From Rhodoferax sp. (GTDB lineage: Bacteria; Pseudomonadota; Gammaproteobacteria; Burkholderiales; Burkholderiaceae_C): 64,000 bases of DNA. The position numbers and the translations under genes are program-made. Location: contig JARLJH010000014.1 in the NCBI GenBank assembly GCA_031291305.1, forward strand, positions 62,001 through 126,000. Direction: 5' to 3'. Each line of letters starts with the position of its first letter. Position 1 is the first letter of the stretch. A model generated the notes under the pieces. It saw only the letters and a program-made list of their open reading frames with translations. It searched no databases and was not told the DNA's origin. Shown here in pieces: positions 9,090 to 18,467 of this stretch.

Positions 9090-9493
9090 GTAGGCGTGAA
9101 TTTTAACGAAGCCGAGTTCATGCAGTAGCGCAGGCCGCTGGGGGTGGGGCCATCGTCAAACACATGACCCAGGTGTGCGCCGCATTGGGCACACACGGTT
9201 TCCACGCGCCGCATGCCGTGGCTGTGGTCGGTGATTTCGGTGATGGCACCGGGCACTGCCAGAGAAAAGCTTGGCCAGCCGCAGTGCGCATCAAACTTGG
9301 TGTCAGCGTCAAACAGCTTGTTGCCACAGCAGATGCAGTGGTAGCTGCCGTCGGCCCAGTGCTGGGCGTACTTGCCAGTGAACGGACGCTCTGTGGCCGC
9401 ATGGCGCGTGACCTGATAGGCCCCAGGTTCGGCGCCGTTTTCTTTGAGGATGGCTTGCCACTCGGGTTCTGACTTCTGGACAGGGTAAGGCAT
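9086..9493 (-). CDS. msrB: Peptide-methionine (R)-S-oxide reductase
   Basis: 135 residues from the ATG at 9493; a longer frame exists but adds non-family residues. Reduces methionine-R-sulfoxide in proteins. The zinc-binding pairs are Cys53/Cys56 (CICC) and Cys101/Cys104 (CAQC). The catalytic Cys124 sits in [11 protein letters not shown], and Cys71 in HCGWPSF may take part in regeneration. No signal peptide, so cytoplasmic. It is 23 bases downstream of selO and overlaps yciB by 4 bases. Confidence 0.95.
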   Translation of the reverse strand: MPYPVQKSEPEWQAILKENGAEPGAYQVTRHAATERPFTGKYAQHWADGSYHCICCGNKLFDADTKFDAHCGWPSFSLAVPGAITEITDHSHGMRRVETVCAQCGAHLGHVFDDGPTPSGLRYCMNSASLKFTPT

Positions 9494-9516
9494 GATTGAA
9501 AAGAACTCCTTGGGGT

Positions 9517-11034
9517 TCAGGAACTGCAACTGATCTCGATGTGGCTGGCCCACTCGGGTGGAAAACCGGCCAGCGTCTCAAACGCCGGATGTTCATCATA
9601 GGGGTGTTGCAAGACAGCCAACAAATGGGCCACCGCCGTGAAGTCTTTCTGCCGGGCAGACTCAATGGCTTGCTCTCCCAGGTAGTTGCGCAGGACAAAT
9701 TTGGGATTGACGTTAAGCATCAAATTGGCCTCTAGCCCTTGATCTGACTGCGCAACAAGCTCTGAATAACGCAGCAGCCAGGTGTCGAAATCCGGGCGAC
9801 TGATGAACAGGTCGCGCACCGGCTCATAGCGAGCACTGGCTCGGGCGTGGCTCAGGCGGCGCCAGAAGATGCTGTAGTCCACCCGGTCTTGCGTCAGCAG
9901 CGCCAGTGTGTCGCGGATGAAGTCAGTGAATACCGAATCAGCGGCGCCTGGCGCTGTTGCGTCATCGCTGCTGGTTGGCGGCAGTGTCAGCCCCAGCTTG
10001 GTGAGCATCAGATGCTGGTAGGTCTGGGTGAAACGGGGCTGAAAGGCCTCCAGGGCCTGCTCAGCGAGTGCCGGCCGTCCGATCAGCGGCAGCAGCGCAT
10101 GCGCCAGCGCAAACAGGTTCCAGTGCGCGATCTCGGGCTGCTGGTCAAACGCGTAGCGCCCGCTGCGGTCGGTGTGGTTGCAAATGTGGCCGGGGTCAAA
10201 CGCGTCCATGAAGGCAAACGGCCCGTAATCCATGGTCAGGCCCAGGATGCTCATGTTGTCAGTGTTCATCACGCCGTGGCAAAAGCCCACCGCCTGCCAG
10301 TGCGCCAGCATCACGGCGGTGCGCTCGCTCACTTGTTGCAGCAGGTGAGCGTAGGCATTGCCATCAAACTGCACCGTTTCCCGGCAGTCCGGGTAAAAGT
10401 TGTCGATGACAAAGTCGGCCAGCGTTTTCAGCTCGGCCTGCTGGCCCCGGCTGGCAAAGTGCTCGAAGTGACCAAAGCGAATGAAACTCGGTGCCAAGCG
10501 GGTCACCACGGCGGCGGTTTCCAGCGTCTCGCGTGCGATGGGCTCATCCGAGCCAGTGACGCACAGCGCCCGCGTGGTGGGAATGCCCAGTGCGTGCATG
10601 GCCTCACTGCACAAAAATTCGCGGATGCTGCTGCGCAACACCGCGCGGCCATCGCCCATGCGGGAGTAGGGTGTGAGGCCGGAGCCTTTGAGCTGGATTT
10701 CCCACCCCTGGGCTTCACCCAACAGAATGGCGCGGCCATCGCCCAACTGCCCGGCCCAGCTGCCAAACTGGTGTCCGCTGTAGACGCTGGCCAGTGGCTG
10801 GGTGCCCGAGATCGGCAGGTTGCCGGACAGCGCCTGTAGCAGATCGGGTGAGTCCATCCAGGACGCATCCAGCCCCAACAGCTCGGCCGCGCTCTGGCTG
10901 CGTCCCACCCAATACGGTGCAGGCAGCGGCTGCGGAGCCATTGATGTGTAAAAGCCCGGCCCCAGACGGTGAAAACGGTTGTTCCACGTCAGCGGCGTCT
11001 TGACCAATGGTATGGGGGTGAGTGGCGCATTCAT
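9517..11034 (-). CDS. selO: Protein adenylyltransferase SelO (YdiU)
   Basis: 505 residues from the ATG at 11034; the frame is open further upstream but not family-like. A pseudokinase-fold enzyme that transfers AMP to Ser/Thr/Tyr of target proteins and is linked to oxidative stress. Visible marks are [20 protein letters not shown], the nucleotide loop [20 protein letters not shown], the metal-binding NTDNM and DYGPF segments, and the C-terminal SCSS. In vertebrate SelO a selenocysteine takes the place of this Cys. It heads an operon with msrB, which suits a shared role in redox homeostasis. Confidence 0.94.
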   Translation of the reverse strand: MNAPLTPIPLVKTPLTWNNRFHRLGPGFYTSMAPQPLPAPYWVGRSQSAAELLGLDASWMDSPDLLQALSGNLPISGTQPLASVYSGHQFGSWAGQLGDGRAILLGEAQGWEIQLKGSGLTPYSRMGDGRAVLRSSIREFLCSEAMHALGIPTTRALCVTGSDEPIARETLETAAVVTRLAPSFIRFGHFEHFASRGQQAELKTLADFVIDNFYPDCRETVQFDGNAYAHLLQQVSERTAVMLAHWQAVGFCHGVMNTDNMSILGLTMDYGPFAFMDAFDPGHICNHTDRSGRYAFDQQPEIAHWNLFALAHALLPLIGRPALAEQALEAFQPRFTQTYQHLMLTKLGLTLPPTSSDDATAPGAADSVFTDFIRDTLALLTQDRVDYSIFWRRLSHARASARYEPVRDLFISRPDFDTWLLRYSELVAQSDQGLEANLMLNVNPKFVLRNYLGEQAIESARQKDFTAVAHLLAVLQHPYDEHPAFETLAGFPPEWASHIEISCSS

Positions 11035-11173
11035 GGGTAGCATTGTGGGCTGGCGGGTACAAACCCTGTGCGTGCAGGGGCATCCAACCATGGACCATGG
11101 CCTGCTGATGGCATGCATCGTGGGATGCGATTCAAAGTAAGTGCTTGCTGATAGAAAACCTCCTCTCCGCACG

Positions 11174-11304
11174 GCAGGGCGACAGGGCCAGGCGCATGCG
11201 GTTTTGGGACCAAATCACGCGCGAGGCAAAGTGGATCAGTACGCCAAACCCTGAGACGCGCGCCTTTGGCCCCAAAGCCCGGTCGCCTGGCCCAATCACC
11301 CTGC
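11174..11304. repeat. Palindromic module, copy 1
   Basis: Inverted arms about 11174-11225 and 11256-11304. The outer ends GCAGGGCGACAGGGCCAGGC and GCCTGGCCCAATCACCCTGC pair imperfectly. The inner parts differ: GCATGCGGTTTTGGGA on the left against GGCCCCAAAGCCCGGTC on the right. The right arm resembles the left arm of copy 2, and the left arm resembles the right arm of copy 2. Confidence 0.7.
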
Positions 11305-11336
11305 CTCACCGTGTTGGTCTTGATGAATTTTGTAGA

Positions 11337-11394
11337 GAAACGGCCTCAATCCCTTGTCTGTAAAGGACTAGCAGCTATCAAAAATGTGCATATC
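11337..11394 (-). repeat. Short palindromic repeat (AGCT/GGGCTA family), intergenic copy
   Basis: Reverse-strand copy with a well-kept TTTGATAGCTGCTAG half and a weaker AAGGGATTGAGGCC half. It is placed between the two larger palindromic modules. Confidence 0.65.
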
Positions 11395-11464
11395 TTGCCC
11401 GCATGGCCGAGGTTGTCCGGGTTTCTTCTGACCCGTGCGGCTTCACAAGCTCATAAGGTGTGGT

Positions 11465-11579
11465 GGCTGGGTCAGGTGACCGGGCTTTGGGGTGAAATGC
11501 GTGCGCCCTGGGCACTCGCACACGACAGCCTATCCCCGCGCGTGCTTTCACCCCAAAACCGCATGCACCTGACCCAGCC
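11465..11579. repeat. Palindromic module, copy 2
   Basis: Inverted arms 11465-11505 (begins GGCTGGGTCAGGTGACC) and 11537-11579 (ends GCACCTGACCCAGCC). They share the GGGTGAAA/TTTCACCCC core. Centre and loop lie around 11506-11536. Related to copy 1 with the two arm types exchanged. Confidence 0.75.
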
Positions 11580-11776
11580 GCCGCGCCGCGCGTCGATGCA
11601 GCTGGCTCAATGCCCTGGAATCACTTCCCATGAGCAACACAAGAGACAGCGTTGGCGCCCTGACGAGCACGATCACACTCACTTTGAATCGCACCGACGC
11701 CCGTGAGCCGTGGCTTTGGCAGCCTGGTTTCGCAGTACGATGAGCAGCTATTTCAACCATAAAGAGGAGCCGAGAC

Positions 11777-13420
11777 ATGTTGGGATTGATGCAAAACCAG
11801 GCGCTGTCGATTTCGTCGCTGATCGAATTTGCCAACCGCCACCATGGCGATGGCGAGATCGTCTCGCGCCGGGTGGAGGGCGACATCCACCGCTACACCT
11901 ACAAAGAAGCGACGCAGCGCTCGCGCCAGCTCGCCAACGTGCTGGACGCCTTGAAGATTCAGCCGGGTGATCGTGTGGCCTCCATCGCCTGGAATGGCTA
12001 CCGGCACATGGAGATGTACTTTGGCGTCAGCGGCTCAGGCCGTGTGCTGCACACCATCAACCCGCGCATGCACCCCGAGCAGATCGCCTGGGTGATGAGC
12101 CACGCCCAAGATCAGGCGGTGTTTTTTGACATGACGTTTTTGCCGATTGTCAAAGCCATCCACAGCAAAGCCCCCAGCGTGAAGCACTGGGTGGCGCTGT
12201 GCGATGCGGACAAGCTGCCGGTCGATTCGGGCATTCCGAATTTGCTGAGTTACGAAGCTCTGTTGGCTGCACAGCCCAGCACCTACGCCTGGCCTGATCT
12301 GGACGAAAACACGGCCTCCAGCATGTGCTACACGAGTGGCACGACCGGCAACCCCAAGGCGGCGCTCTACAGCCACCGCTCGACCGTGCTGCACGCCTAC
12401 GCGGCGGCGCTGCCCGATGTGATGTGCATCTCGGCACGCGACGCGATCTTGCCGGTAGTGCCGATGTTTCATGTCAACGCCTGGGGTATTCCGTATTCGG
12501 CCGCTCTCACCGGGTGCAAACTGGTGTTCCCGGGGCCGGGCATGGACGGCAAATCGGTCTATGACCTGATCGAAATGGAGCAAGTCACCTACGCGGCAGG
12601 CGTGCCCACTGTCTGGCAGATGCTGCTGAGTCACATGCAGGCCAACCAGTTGAAATTTTCCAGCCTGAGGCGCACGGTGATAGGCGGTGCGGCCTGTCCG
12701 CCAGCCATGATCACGGCGTTCAATGATGTGTATGGCGTGGAGGTGCTGCACGCCTGGGGCATGACCGAGATGAGCCCGCTGGGCACGGTTTGCACGCTCA
12801 AGAACAAGCATCTGACGATGTCGGAGACCGACAAGATGAAGGTGCGCCTGAAACAGGGCCGCGCGCTGTTTGGCATCGACATGAAAATCGTCGATGGCGA
12901 GGGGCGTGAACTCCCCTGGGACGGCAAAACCTATGGCGACCTGCTGGTCAAGGGCCCCTGGGTGATGCGCGAATATTTTCAGGGTTCAGGTGACACCCAG
13001 GCCGTGATGCCACTGATCGACGGCTGGTTTCCCACCGGCGATGTGGCCACCATCGACGCCGATGGCTACATGCAGATCACCGACCGCAGCAAGGACGTGA
13101 TCAAGTCCGGTGGCGAGTGGATCAGTTCCATCGACCTCGAAAATATCGCCGTCGCGCACCCGGCCATCGCCATGGCGGCGTGTATCGGCATGAAGCACCC
13201 CAAGTGGGACGAGCGCCCCATCGTCGTGGTGGCCAAAAAGCCTGGCATGGAGGTCACGCGCGAGGAGTTGCTGGCGTTTTACCAGGGCCGGGCCGCCAAG
13301 TGGCAGATTCCGGACGACGTGGTGTTTCTGGATGCCATCCCGATGGGCGCCACCGGCAAGATGCAAAAAAGCAAGCTGCGCGAGGTGCTCAAGGACTATG
13401 TGTTGCCGGACTTGCGTTAA
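11777..13420 (+). CDS. Medium/long-chain fatty acyl-CoA ligase
   Basis: 547 residues, after a GAGGAG ribosome site. ANL-superfamily adenylate-forming enzyme that activates a carboxylic acid to its CoA ester via an acyl-adenylate. Motifs in order: P-loop [19 protein letters not shown] (about 182-200), A5-type [10 protein letters not shown] (about 326-335), hinge region [12 protein letters not shown] and [13 protein letters not shown] (about 415-445), and C-terminal catalytic Lys in [13 protein letters not shown]. It precedes the LivHMGF genes in the same direction by 31 bases. It may therefore activate the acid that transporter brings in, or simply supply fatty acyl-CoA to the FadB/A/E set 5 kb on. 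Confidence 0.9.
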   Translation: MLGLMQNQALSISSLIEFANRHHGDGEIVSRRVEGDIHRYTYKEATQRSRQLANVLDALKIQPGDRVASIAWNGYRHMEMYFGVSGSGRVLHTINPRMHPEQIAWVMSHAQDQAVFFDMTFLPIVKAIHSKAPSVKHWVALCDADKLPVDSGIPNLLSYEALLAAQPSTYAWPDLDENTASSMCYTSGTTGNPKAALYSHRSTVLHAYAAALPDVMCISARDAILPVVPMFHVNAWGIPYSAALTGCKLVFPGPGMDGKSVYDLIEMEQVTYAAGVPTVWQMLLSHMQANQLKFSSLRRTVIGGAACPPAMITAFNDVYGVEVLHAWGMTEMSPLGTVCTLKNKHLTMSETDKMKVRLKQGRALFGIDMKIVDGEGRELPWDGKTYGDLLVKGPWVMREYFQGSGDTQAVMPLIDGWFPTGDVATIDADGYMQITDRSKDVIKSGGEWISSIDLENIAVAHPAIAMAACIGMKHPKWDERPIVVVAKKPGMEVTREELLAFYQGRAAKWQIPDDVVFLDAIPMGATGKMQKSKLREVLKDYVLPDLR

Positions 13421-13451
13421 CTCCGACTTGGCACCTGTTGCATTCCCCTGA

Positions 13452-14351
13452 ATGGCGTTTTTCACCCTGTCTTTGCTCAACGGTCTGAGTTACGGCCTGT
13501 TGCTGTTCATGCTGAGCTCGGGACTGACGCTGATTTGGGGCATGATGGGCGTGCTCAATTTCGCCCATGCATCGTTTTACATGTTGGGCGCTTATCTGGC
13601 CTATAGCGTGACGGGCTGGTTGGGGTTTTGGCCCGCGCTGCTGCTGGCGCCGCTGGGTGTGGGGTTGGCGGGTGCGGCGTTTGAGCGCCTGGGTTTGCGA
13701 CGGGTGCGCCGCTTTGGTCACATGTCGGAGCTGCTGATTACCTTTGGCCTGTCGTACATTTTGGTTGAAGTGGTGCAACTCGTATGGGGCCGCAGTTCGG
13801 TCGATTACCGTGTGCCCCCTGCGCTGGACGGGCCGCTGTTCACGTTGTTTGACACGCAGTTTCCGTTGTACCGCGCCTTCATGATGGTCGTGACGCTGGC
13901 CGTGCTGGCGGCGCTGGCGCTGCTGGTGCGCACCCGCATCGGGTTGGTGGTGCGCGCGGCGCTCACCCATCCGGACATGGTGCAGGCCCTGGGGTACAAC
14001 GTACCACGTGTTTTCACCTGGGTGTTTGGCGCGGGGTGCGCGCTGGCCGGGCTGGCCGGGGTGCTGGGCGGCAACGCCTTTGTCACCGAGCCTGGCATGG
14101 CGCAGGCGCTGGGCGGTGTGGTGTTTGTCGTGGTGGTGGTGGGGGGCCTGGGGTCGTTAAAAGGGGCGTTTGCCGCCTCGCTGCTGATCGGGCTGCTACA
14201 GACTTTTGTCGTGGCACTGGATGTGCCGCTGCTGCCGTCGCTCAAGCTCAGCCAACTGGCGCCAGTGTTGCCCTACGCGGTGATGGTGCTGACGCTGATT
14301 CTGCGGCCCAACGGCCTGATGGGGAGCGCACAGCGTCATGGTGGGTATTGA
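13452..14351 (+). CDS. livH: Branched-chain amino acid-type ABC transporter permease LivH
   Basis: 299 residues with eight or so membrane helices. It opens with the LivH pattern [40 protein letters not shown]; the NFAHAS motif is diagnostic. A cytoplasmic loop carries the EAA-like segment [17 protein letters not shown], and [20 protein letters not shown] follows. It forms the membrane channel with LivM. In this family substrates include branched-chain amino acids, urea, amides and aromatic acids, so the name indicates the family only. Confidence 0.88.
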   Translation: MAFFTLSLLNGLSYGLLLFMLSSGLTLIWGMMGVLNFAHASFYMLGAYLAYSVTGWLGFWPALLLAPLGVGLAGAAFERLGLRRVRRFGHMSELLITFGLSYILVEVVQLVWGRSSVDYRVPPALDGPLFTLFDTQFPLYRAFMMVVTLAVLAALALLVRTRIGLVVRAALTHPDMVQALGYNVPRVFTWVFGAGCALAGLAGVLGGNAFVTEPGMAQALGGVVFVVVVVGGLGSLKGAFAASLLIGLLQTFVVALDVPLLPSLKLSQLAPVLPYAVMVLTLILRPNGLMGSAQRHGGY

Positions 14352-14467
14352 ACCGGGGCTCAAGCGTGAGCGCTCTTGAGTAACTTCAAAAATGCCCATA
14401 CAAATCAACGATCTAAATTTCAGTTTCTTCGGCGCGGAGTCTGGGCGCGGTCGGCTGGATCGCTAAC
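14352..14467 (+). other. Short livH-livM spacer
   Basis: 116 bases without a gene. A CTCAAG/CTTGAG hairpin (14359-14380) directly follows the livH stop but has no T-run, so I do not call it a terminator. It may stabilise the upstream message. Confidence 0.35.
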
Positions 14468-15721
14468 GTGGATCAAAACAGAGGTTTGTCGGTCACCCAA
14501 CCCGCGAACAGCTTGTCGCGCCTGCTGGTTTGGGGCGGCTACGCGTTGGTGCTGGTGCTGGCGCCGCTGCTGCTGACCAGCAGCCTGAGCCAGTCGCTTC
14601 TGAGCCAGATCGGCATCGCCATCATCGTCTGCCTGAGCTACAACCTGCTGCTGGGCCAGGGCGGCATGGTGAGCTTCGGTCACGCGGTGTATTCGGGCAT
14701 GGGCGCTTTTCTGGCCATGCATACGCTCAACCGGGTCAGCGGCGGCATGCCTTTGCCGGTGAGTCTGGTTCCGCTGGTGGGCGGGCTGGCCAGCGCGCTG
14801 CTGGCGCTGCTGCTGGGCTGGGTCACCACCCGGCGCGCGGGCACATCATTTGCCATGATCACCTTTGGCATGGGTGAGCTGATCTGGGCCGCGGCGTTGG
14901 TCTTGCCGGGCTTTTTTGGCGGCGAGGGTGGTGTCTCGGGCAACCGGGTGGCGGGTAGCGCACCGCTGGGGCTGAGCTTTGGCCCGCAAATCCAGCTTTA
15001 CTACCTGATCGCGGCATACACCTGGGTCTGCACCGCGCTGATGTATGCGCTGACCCGCACGCCGCTGGGGCGCATGCTCAATGCCGTGCGCGACAACCCC
15101 GAGCGTGTGGCTTTCATCGGCTACAACCCGCAGCGGGTGCGTTACATGGTGTTCGTCATTGCGGCCTTTTTTGCCGGGATCGCAGGTGGATTGTCGGCCT
15201 TGAACTATGAAATTGTGAGCAACGAGGTATTCAGCGGCAGTCGCTCCGGCGCTTACTTGCTGTTCACCTTTGTCGGTGGCTCGACCCTGTTTGTCGGACC
15301 CATCATTGGCGCCGTGTTGATGGTGTTGGCATTCGGGCTGCTGCCGGGGCTGACACCGGCCTGGCTGCTGTACCTGGGCGTGATCTTTGTGGGGATGGTG
15401 ATGCTGGCACCCGGTGGCGTGGCGGCGCTGGCGCTGGCTGCGTGGCGGATGGCCGGGCAGGGTACCTGGGCGCGGCAGTGGGCCCCGCGACTACTGATGC
15501 TTGCTGCACTTGTGATAGCTGCCAGCGCATTTGTGACGGGGGTTGAGATGGTTTATCACCTGCAACAAAGCGATGTGTCGGGCCCCATGCTGTCGATGAT
15601 GGGGTTGACGCTGGACACCCGCAGCCCGGTCAGCTGGATTGGCTGCGCCGTGGTGGGAATGTCGGGCCTGGCACTGTGGCTGGCTGGCCAGCGCTGGCTG
15701 GCGCAAGAGGGCCGAGTATGA
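14468..15721 (+). CDS. livM: Branched-chain amino acid-type ABC transporter permease LivM
   Basis: 417 residues. It has the LivM marks GIAIIVCLSYNLLLGQGGMVSFGHAVYSGMGAF, MLNAVRDNPERVAFIGYNPQRVRY and GGSTLFVGPIIGAVL. After the conserved membrane core a 60-residue tail carries one short palindromic repeat (about residues 345-361, VIAASAFVTGVE), so part of the tail may be repeat-derived. The start is a GTG at 14468. The stop overlaps the livG ATG (ATGA). Confidence 0.87.
   Translation: MDQNRGLSVTQPANSLSRLLVWGGYALVLVLAPLLLTSSLSQSLLSQIGIAIIVCLSYNLLLGQGGMVSFGHAVYSGMGAFLAMHTLNRVSGGMPLPVSLVPLVGGLASALLALLLGWVTTRRAGTSFAMITFGMGELIWAAALVLPGFFGGEGGVSGNRVAGSAPLGLSFGPQIQLYYLIAAYTWVCTALMYALTRTPLGRMLNAVRDNPERVAFIGYNPQRVRYMVFVIAAFFAGIAGGLSALNYEIVSNEVFSGSRSGAYLLFTFVGGSTLFVGPIIGAVLMVLAFGLLPGLTPAWLLYLGVIFVGMVMLAPGGVAALALAAWRMAGQGTWARQWAPRLLMLAALVIAASAFVTGVEMVYHLQQSDVSGPMLSMMGLTLDTRSPVSWIGCAVVGMSGLALWLAGQRWLAQEGRV
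15504..15550 (+). repeat. Short palindromic repeat within livM
   Basis: Forward copy inside the livM tail: GTGATAGCTGCCAGC half plus a drifted ACGGGGGTTGAG half. It is read with GCT as an Ala codon, like the other coding copies. The most diverged of the coding copies. Confidence 0.45.
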
Positions 15722-16536
15722 CCAGACCCGAGGCGCAACTGGACACGCCTGCCAAAGCGGCCTTCGCAGGTTCTCCCGCGTTGGAACTCAAAGGCGTACA
15801 CAAGCGTTTGGGCCAAGCCCACATCATCGGCGGCATCAGCCTGAGCGTGCAGCCAGGTGAGCGCCTGGGCCTCATCGGGCCCAATGGCGCGGGCAAGTCC
15901 ACACTGTTTGACCTGATCAGCGGCCGCCATGCACCTGACAGCGGCCAGATCTGGTTGCATGGCCAGCGCGTGGACGGCAAAAAGCCCTTCGAGATCAACC
16001 GCCTGGGCCTGGCGCGGAGTTTCCAGGTCAGCCAGTTGTTTCCCAGCTTGAGCGTCTTTGACAACCTGCGCTGTGCCATGCTGTGGAGCCAGGGGCTGCG
16101 CTACGGCTTCTGGCGCTTTTTGTCGGACCTGACCGACACCAACCAGCGCACTCATGCGCTGATGCAGTGCCTGCAACTTGACCACCGGCGCGACACCCCG
16201 GCCCTACACCTGAGCTACGCCGAACAGCGCGCGCTGGAGCTGGGCATCACCTTGGCAGGTAACGCCAGCGTGCTGCTGCTGGACGAGCCCACGGCGGGCA
16301 TGAGTCGCTCGGAAGCGTTGGCGTTCATGGCCTTGATCGATGCGGTAACGGTGGGTAAGACGCTATTGATCGTAGAGCACGATATGACCGTGGTATTTGG
16401 GCTAGCGAGCAAAATCGCTGTGATAGTTCAAGGTGAGCTGCTGGCTCTGGATACGCCCGATGCAGTGCGTGCTAACCCTCTGGTGCAACAAGCCTACCTG
16501 GGCCTGGCACAGCCCTTAAATGAAGCTATGACCTGA
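15718..16536 (+). CDS. livG: Branched-chain amino acid-type ABC transporter ATPase LivG
   Basis: 272 residues from the ATG at 15718. ATPase with Walker A GPNGAGKST, LivG-specific LARSFQVSQLFPSLSVFDN, signature LSYAEQRALELGI (first residues of the usual LSYGQQR) and Walker B LLLDEPTAGM, followed by the switch His in LLIVEHDM. Coupled to livM by a 4-base overlap and to livF by a 2-base gap. Confidence 0.9.
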   Translation: MTRPEAQLDTPAKAAFAGSPALELKGVHKRLGQAHIIGGISLSVQPGERLGLIGPNGAGKSTLFDLISGRHAPDSGQIWLHGQRVDGKKPFEINRLGLARSFQVSQLFPSLSVFDNLRCAMLWSQGLRYGFWRFLSDLTDTNQRTHALMQCLQLDHRRDTPALHLSYAEQRALELGITLAGNASVLLLDEPTAGMSRSEALAFMALIDAVTVGKTLLIVEHDMTVVFGLASKIAVIVQGELLALDTPDAVRANPLVQQAYLGLAQPLNEAMT

Positions 16537-16538
16537 GC

Positions 16539-17234
16539 ATGTTGACCATTCAGAATCTCAGTGCAGGCTATGGCAAAAGCCGGGTCTTGCAAGATGTGTC
16601 GCTGGCCGTGGCGCCGGGTGAGATCGTCGCGCTGCTGGGGCGCAATGGCTCGGGCCGTTCCACGCTGGCCAAAGCCATCATGGGGCTGGTCCCAGCGCAG
16701 GGCAGCGTGCGTTGGCGCGGCGACGAGTTGCTGGGCCTCAGAACCTATCAGATTGCCCGCCTGGGGCTGGGCTATGTTCCCGAGACGCGCGACGTTTTTC
16801 CGGACCTGACGGTGGCGCAAAACCTGCTGCTGGGTCAAAAGAGCGCGCATCCATCGGGCCGCTGGTCATGGGCGGACATGTTCGGGCTGTTTCCGCAACT
16901 GGAGGCCCGTCTGGCGGTGAAAGCCGGAGTGCTGTCGGGTGGCGAGCAGCAGATGCTGGCCCTGTGTCGCACGCTGCTGGGCGACCCGGATCTGCTGATT
17001 GTGGACGAACCCACTGAAGGGCTGGCACCGCAACTGATTCAACAAGTGGGCGAATTCCTGAAGACCGTCAAAGCCAAAGGCGTCTCGGTGCTGCTGATTG
17101 AGCAAAAGCTGACCATTGCGCTGGCCATCTCCGACCGCTGCGCCGTCATGGGCCACGGCAGCGTCGTGTTTGACGGCACGCCAGTGCAGTTGCTGGCCGA
17201 TGACCTTGTGCGCAGGGAGTGGCTGGCGGTGTGA
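16539..17234 (+). CDS. livF: Branched-chain amino acid-type ABC transporter ATPase LivF
   Basis: 231 residues, usual length. Walker A is LGRNGSGRST, with Arg in place of the usual Lys-Thr spacing (GRNGSGRST rather than GRNGAGKST). The signature is LSGGEQQMLAL and Walker B LLIVDEPTEGLAP. The Lys-to-Arg change in Walker A is seen in some LivF proteins and may lower ATPase activity. Last gene of the transporter operon. No periplasmic binding protein gene lies nearby. Confidence 0.9.
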   Translation: MLTIQNLSAGYGKSRVLQDVSLAVAPGEIVALLGRNGSGRSTLAKAIMGLVPAQGSVRWRGDELLGLRTYQIARLGLGYVPETRDVFPDLTVAQNLLLGQKSAHPSGRWSWADMFGLFPQLEARLAVKAGVLSGGEQQMLALCRTLLGDPDLLIVDEPTEGLAPQLIQQVGEFLKTVKAKGVSVLLIEQKLTIALAISDRCAVMGHGSVVFDGTPVQLLADDLVRREWLAV

Positions 17235-17246
17235 AACTGTTACCGT

Positions 17247-17714
17247 ATGCCTATGACACGATCTATTTATCGAATTTGCCTCTGTTTTTTCATCAGCTTG
17301 TGGCTGCCCTTGAGCAGTCATGCCCAGGCGCCAGAAAAATGCGTCTCGACGCTTGCAGACTTGAAACTATTGTTGGACGATCCCTCGTTCTCGTTGAACT
17401 GGGAAGAAACCACAATGGACGACGGCAAACCCCTGATGGTGTCCATTTCTGAGAAGAACGGGGCTCTCTCGGTGGCATTCGTCAAGCGAACCAAAGGGTT
17501 GTGGGCCGATATTTCTGGCGAAATCTGCCAGGCCGACAAGGATATGGAAATCAGATTTACTGCAGAGCAAATTCACTTCGGTCCGGCAGCCAGCTGGGTA
17601 CTGCGCTATGTGCTGGGGAACGGTGGCAAGTTCACGCTGACGAGAATTGGCGCCAAACAGTTGCGCGTGGCCACGACGGGCTGGAGCGGCATTTTTGTCC
17701 CGGTGGAAAAATAG
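17247..17714 (+). CDS. Predicted exported protein of unknown function
   Basis: 155 residues, possibly starting at the second ATG (17253). A clear signal peptide (RICLCFFISLWLPLSSHAQA) precedes a mature part of about 125 residues with two Cys that could form a disulfide (in EKCVSTLAD and GEICQADKD). I do not recognise the family; the mature region looks beta-rich. It follows livF by 12 bases in the same direction without a good ribosome site. Confidence 0.6.
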   Translation: MPMTRSIYRICLCFFISLWLPLSSHAQAPEKCVSTLADLKLLLDDPSFSLNWEETTMDDGKPLMVSISEKNGALSVAFVKRTKGLWADISGEICQADKDMEIRFTAEQIHFGPAASWVLRYVLGNGGKFTLTRIGAKQLRVATTGWSGIFVPVEK

Positions 17715-17782
17715 TGGCTGATCTGTGCAGGCAGCAGTAGGTTTGCTCAAGCGGGCGCAAGCTCATCCATTGAGGACACGAC

Positions 17783-18274
17783 ATGAACATTGAAAAAGAT
17801 ATTGCAGCCATCGCCAACCAAGAGGCCCGATTGCGTTTCAAGGCGTTTGACGAGGACACGGCCTGGGCCTTGGGCTCATGGCTTAGAACCAACATCAAGG
17901 CGCGGGGTGACGCCGTGGTCATCGAGATTCGCCTAGCGCGTGAAACAGTCTTTTTTCACGCCATGCCAGGCACCGCTGCAGCCAATGCCGACTGGGCGCG
18001 ACGCAAACGCAATACCGTCGAGCTTTTAAAGCGCAGCTCCTACGCCACAGGTCTTGCCCTGCAAAAGGACCAATCCTCCCTTGAGGTCAAAATGGGTTTG
18101 TCCACGCGCGACTACGCCAGCCACGGCGGCAGTTTCCCGATCATGGCGGAAGGTGTCGGGTTTATCGGCACGGTCACTGTGTCGGGCCTGCCCCAGCGCG
18201 AAGACCATGCCGTGGTGGTGCAGGCGTTGGCCGAGTTGTGCGGTGTGCCGATTCAGGAAATCGCTCTCGAATGA
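17783..18274 (+). CDS. UPF0303 / GlcG-HbpS-like family protein
   Basis: 163 residues. Matches the UPF0303 group of the DUF336/HbpS fold by RLRFKAFDEDTAWALG, TVFFHAMPGTAAANADWARRK and the glycine-rich ending HGGSFPIMAEGVGFIGTVTVSGLPQREDH. The fold is a profilin-like barrel; some relatives bind heme or flavin, but no reaction can be assigned. A ribosome site (GAGGACACGAC) precedes the ATG. It stands alone between livF's neighbour and fadB. Confidence 0.82.
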   Translation: MNIEKDIAAIANQEARLRFKAFDEDTAWALGSWLRTNIKARGDAVVIEIRLARETVFFHAMPGTAAANADWARRKRNTVELLKRSSYATGLALQKDQSSLEVKMGLSTRDYASHGGSFPIMAEGVGFIGTVTVSGLPQREDHAVVVQALAELCGVPIQEIALE

Positions 18275-18431
18275 TCTGGCAAGTCTGCTGCAAGCAGAAT
18301 ACGCTTGTTGGCAGCAGGGCAGTCCACGCCATCCAGAGCATTCAACCGGCGCATAGACAGGAGTTTGCTGCACTGATCAAACCAAGGGCTTACCCGTAGT
18401 CACGCTGTCATCAAGTCTTCCTACAATAAAA

Positions 18432-18445
18432 AGAACGACCGTTCT
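18432..18445. promoter_or_regulatory. Perfect palindrome AGAACGACCGTTCT, candidate operator for the fad genes
   Basis: Six-base arms AGAACG/CGTTCT with a 2-base centre, extended imperfectly by A/T runs. It ends 22 bases before the fadB start, close to the ribosome site AAAGGAG (18454-18460). The form suits TetR-family regulators, which control fatty-acid breakdown in many proteobacteria. The regulator is not in this window. Confidence 0.55.
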
Positions 18446-18467
18446 ATTTATTTAAAGGAGTCAGATC

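Larger units (their letters stand above)
11035..11776. other. 742-base non-coding block between selO and the acyl-CoA ligase gene
   Basis: No convincing gene on either strand; the open frames have no recognisable family. It holds two copies of an inverted-repeat module (11174-11304 and 11465-11579) and one short palindromic repeat between them (11337-11394). Divergent promoters for selO and the ligase must lie here, but I could not place them with confidence. Confidence 0.7.

Noticed and set aside
9847-10839. 330-codon plus-strand frame opposite selO
   Set aside because: Composition is that of a shadow; the minus strand carries all SelO motifs.
11266-11706. 146-codon frame in the selO/ligase spacer
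   Set aside because: It runs straight through two repeat modules and has no ribosome site or family resemblance.
14359-14380. CTCAAG/CTTGAG hairpin as a livH terminator
   Set aside because: No T-run follows, and livM, livG and livF continue in the same direction.
16350-16445. Another palindromic repeat copy in livG
   Set aside because: The GCTATTG and GGGCTAGC words are explained by conserved LivG residues (LLIVEHDM, FGLASK) and the spacing does not fit.
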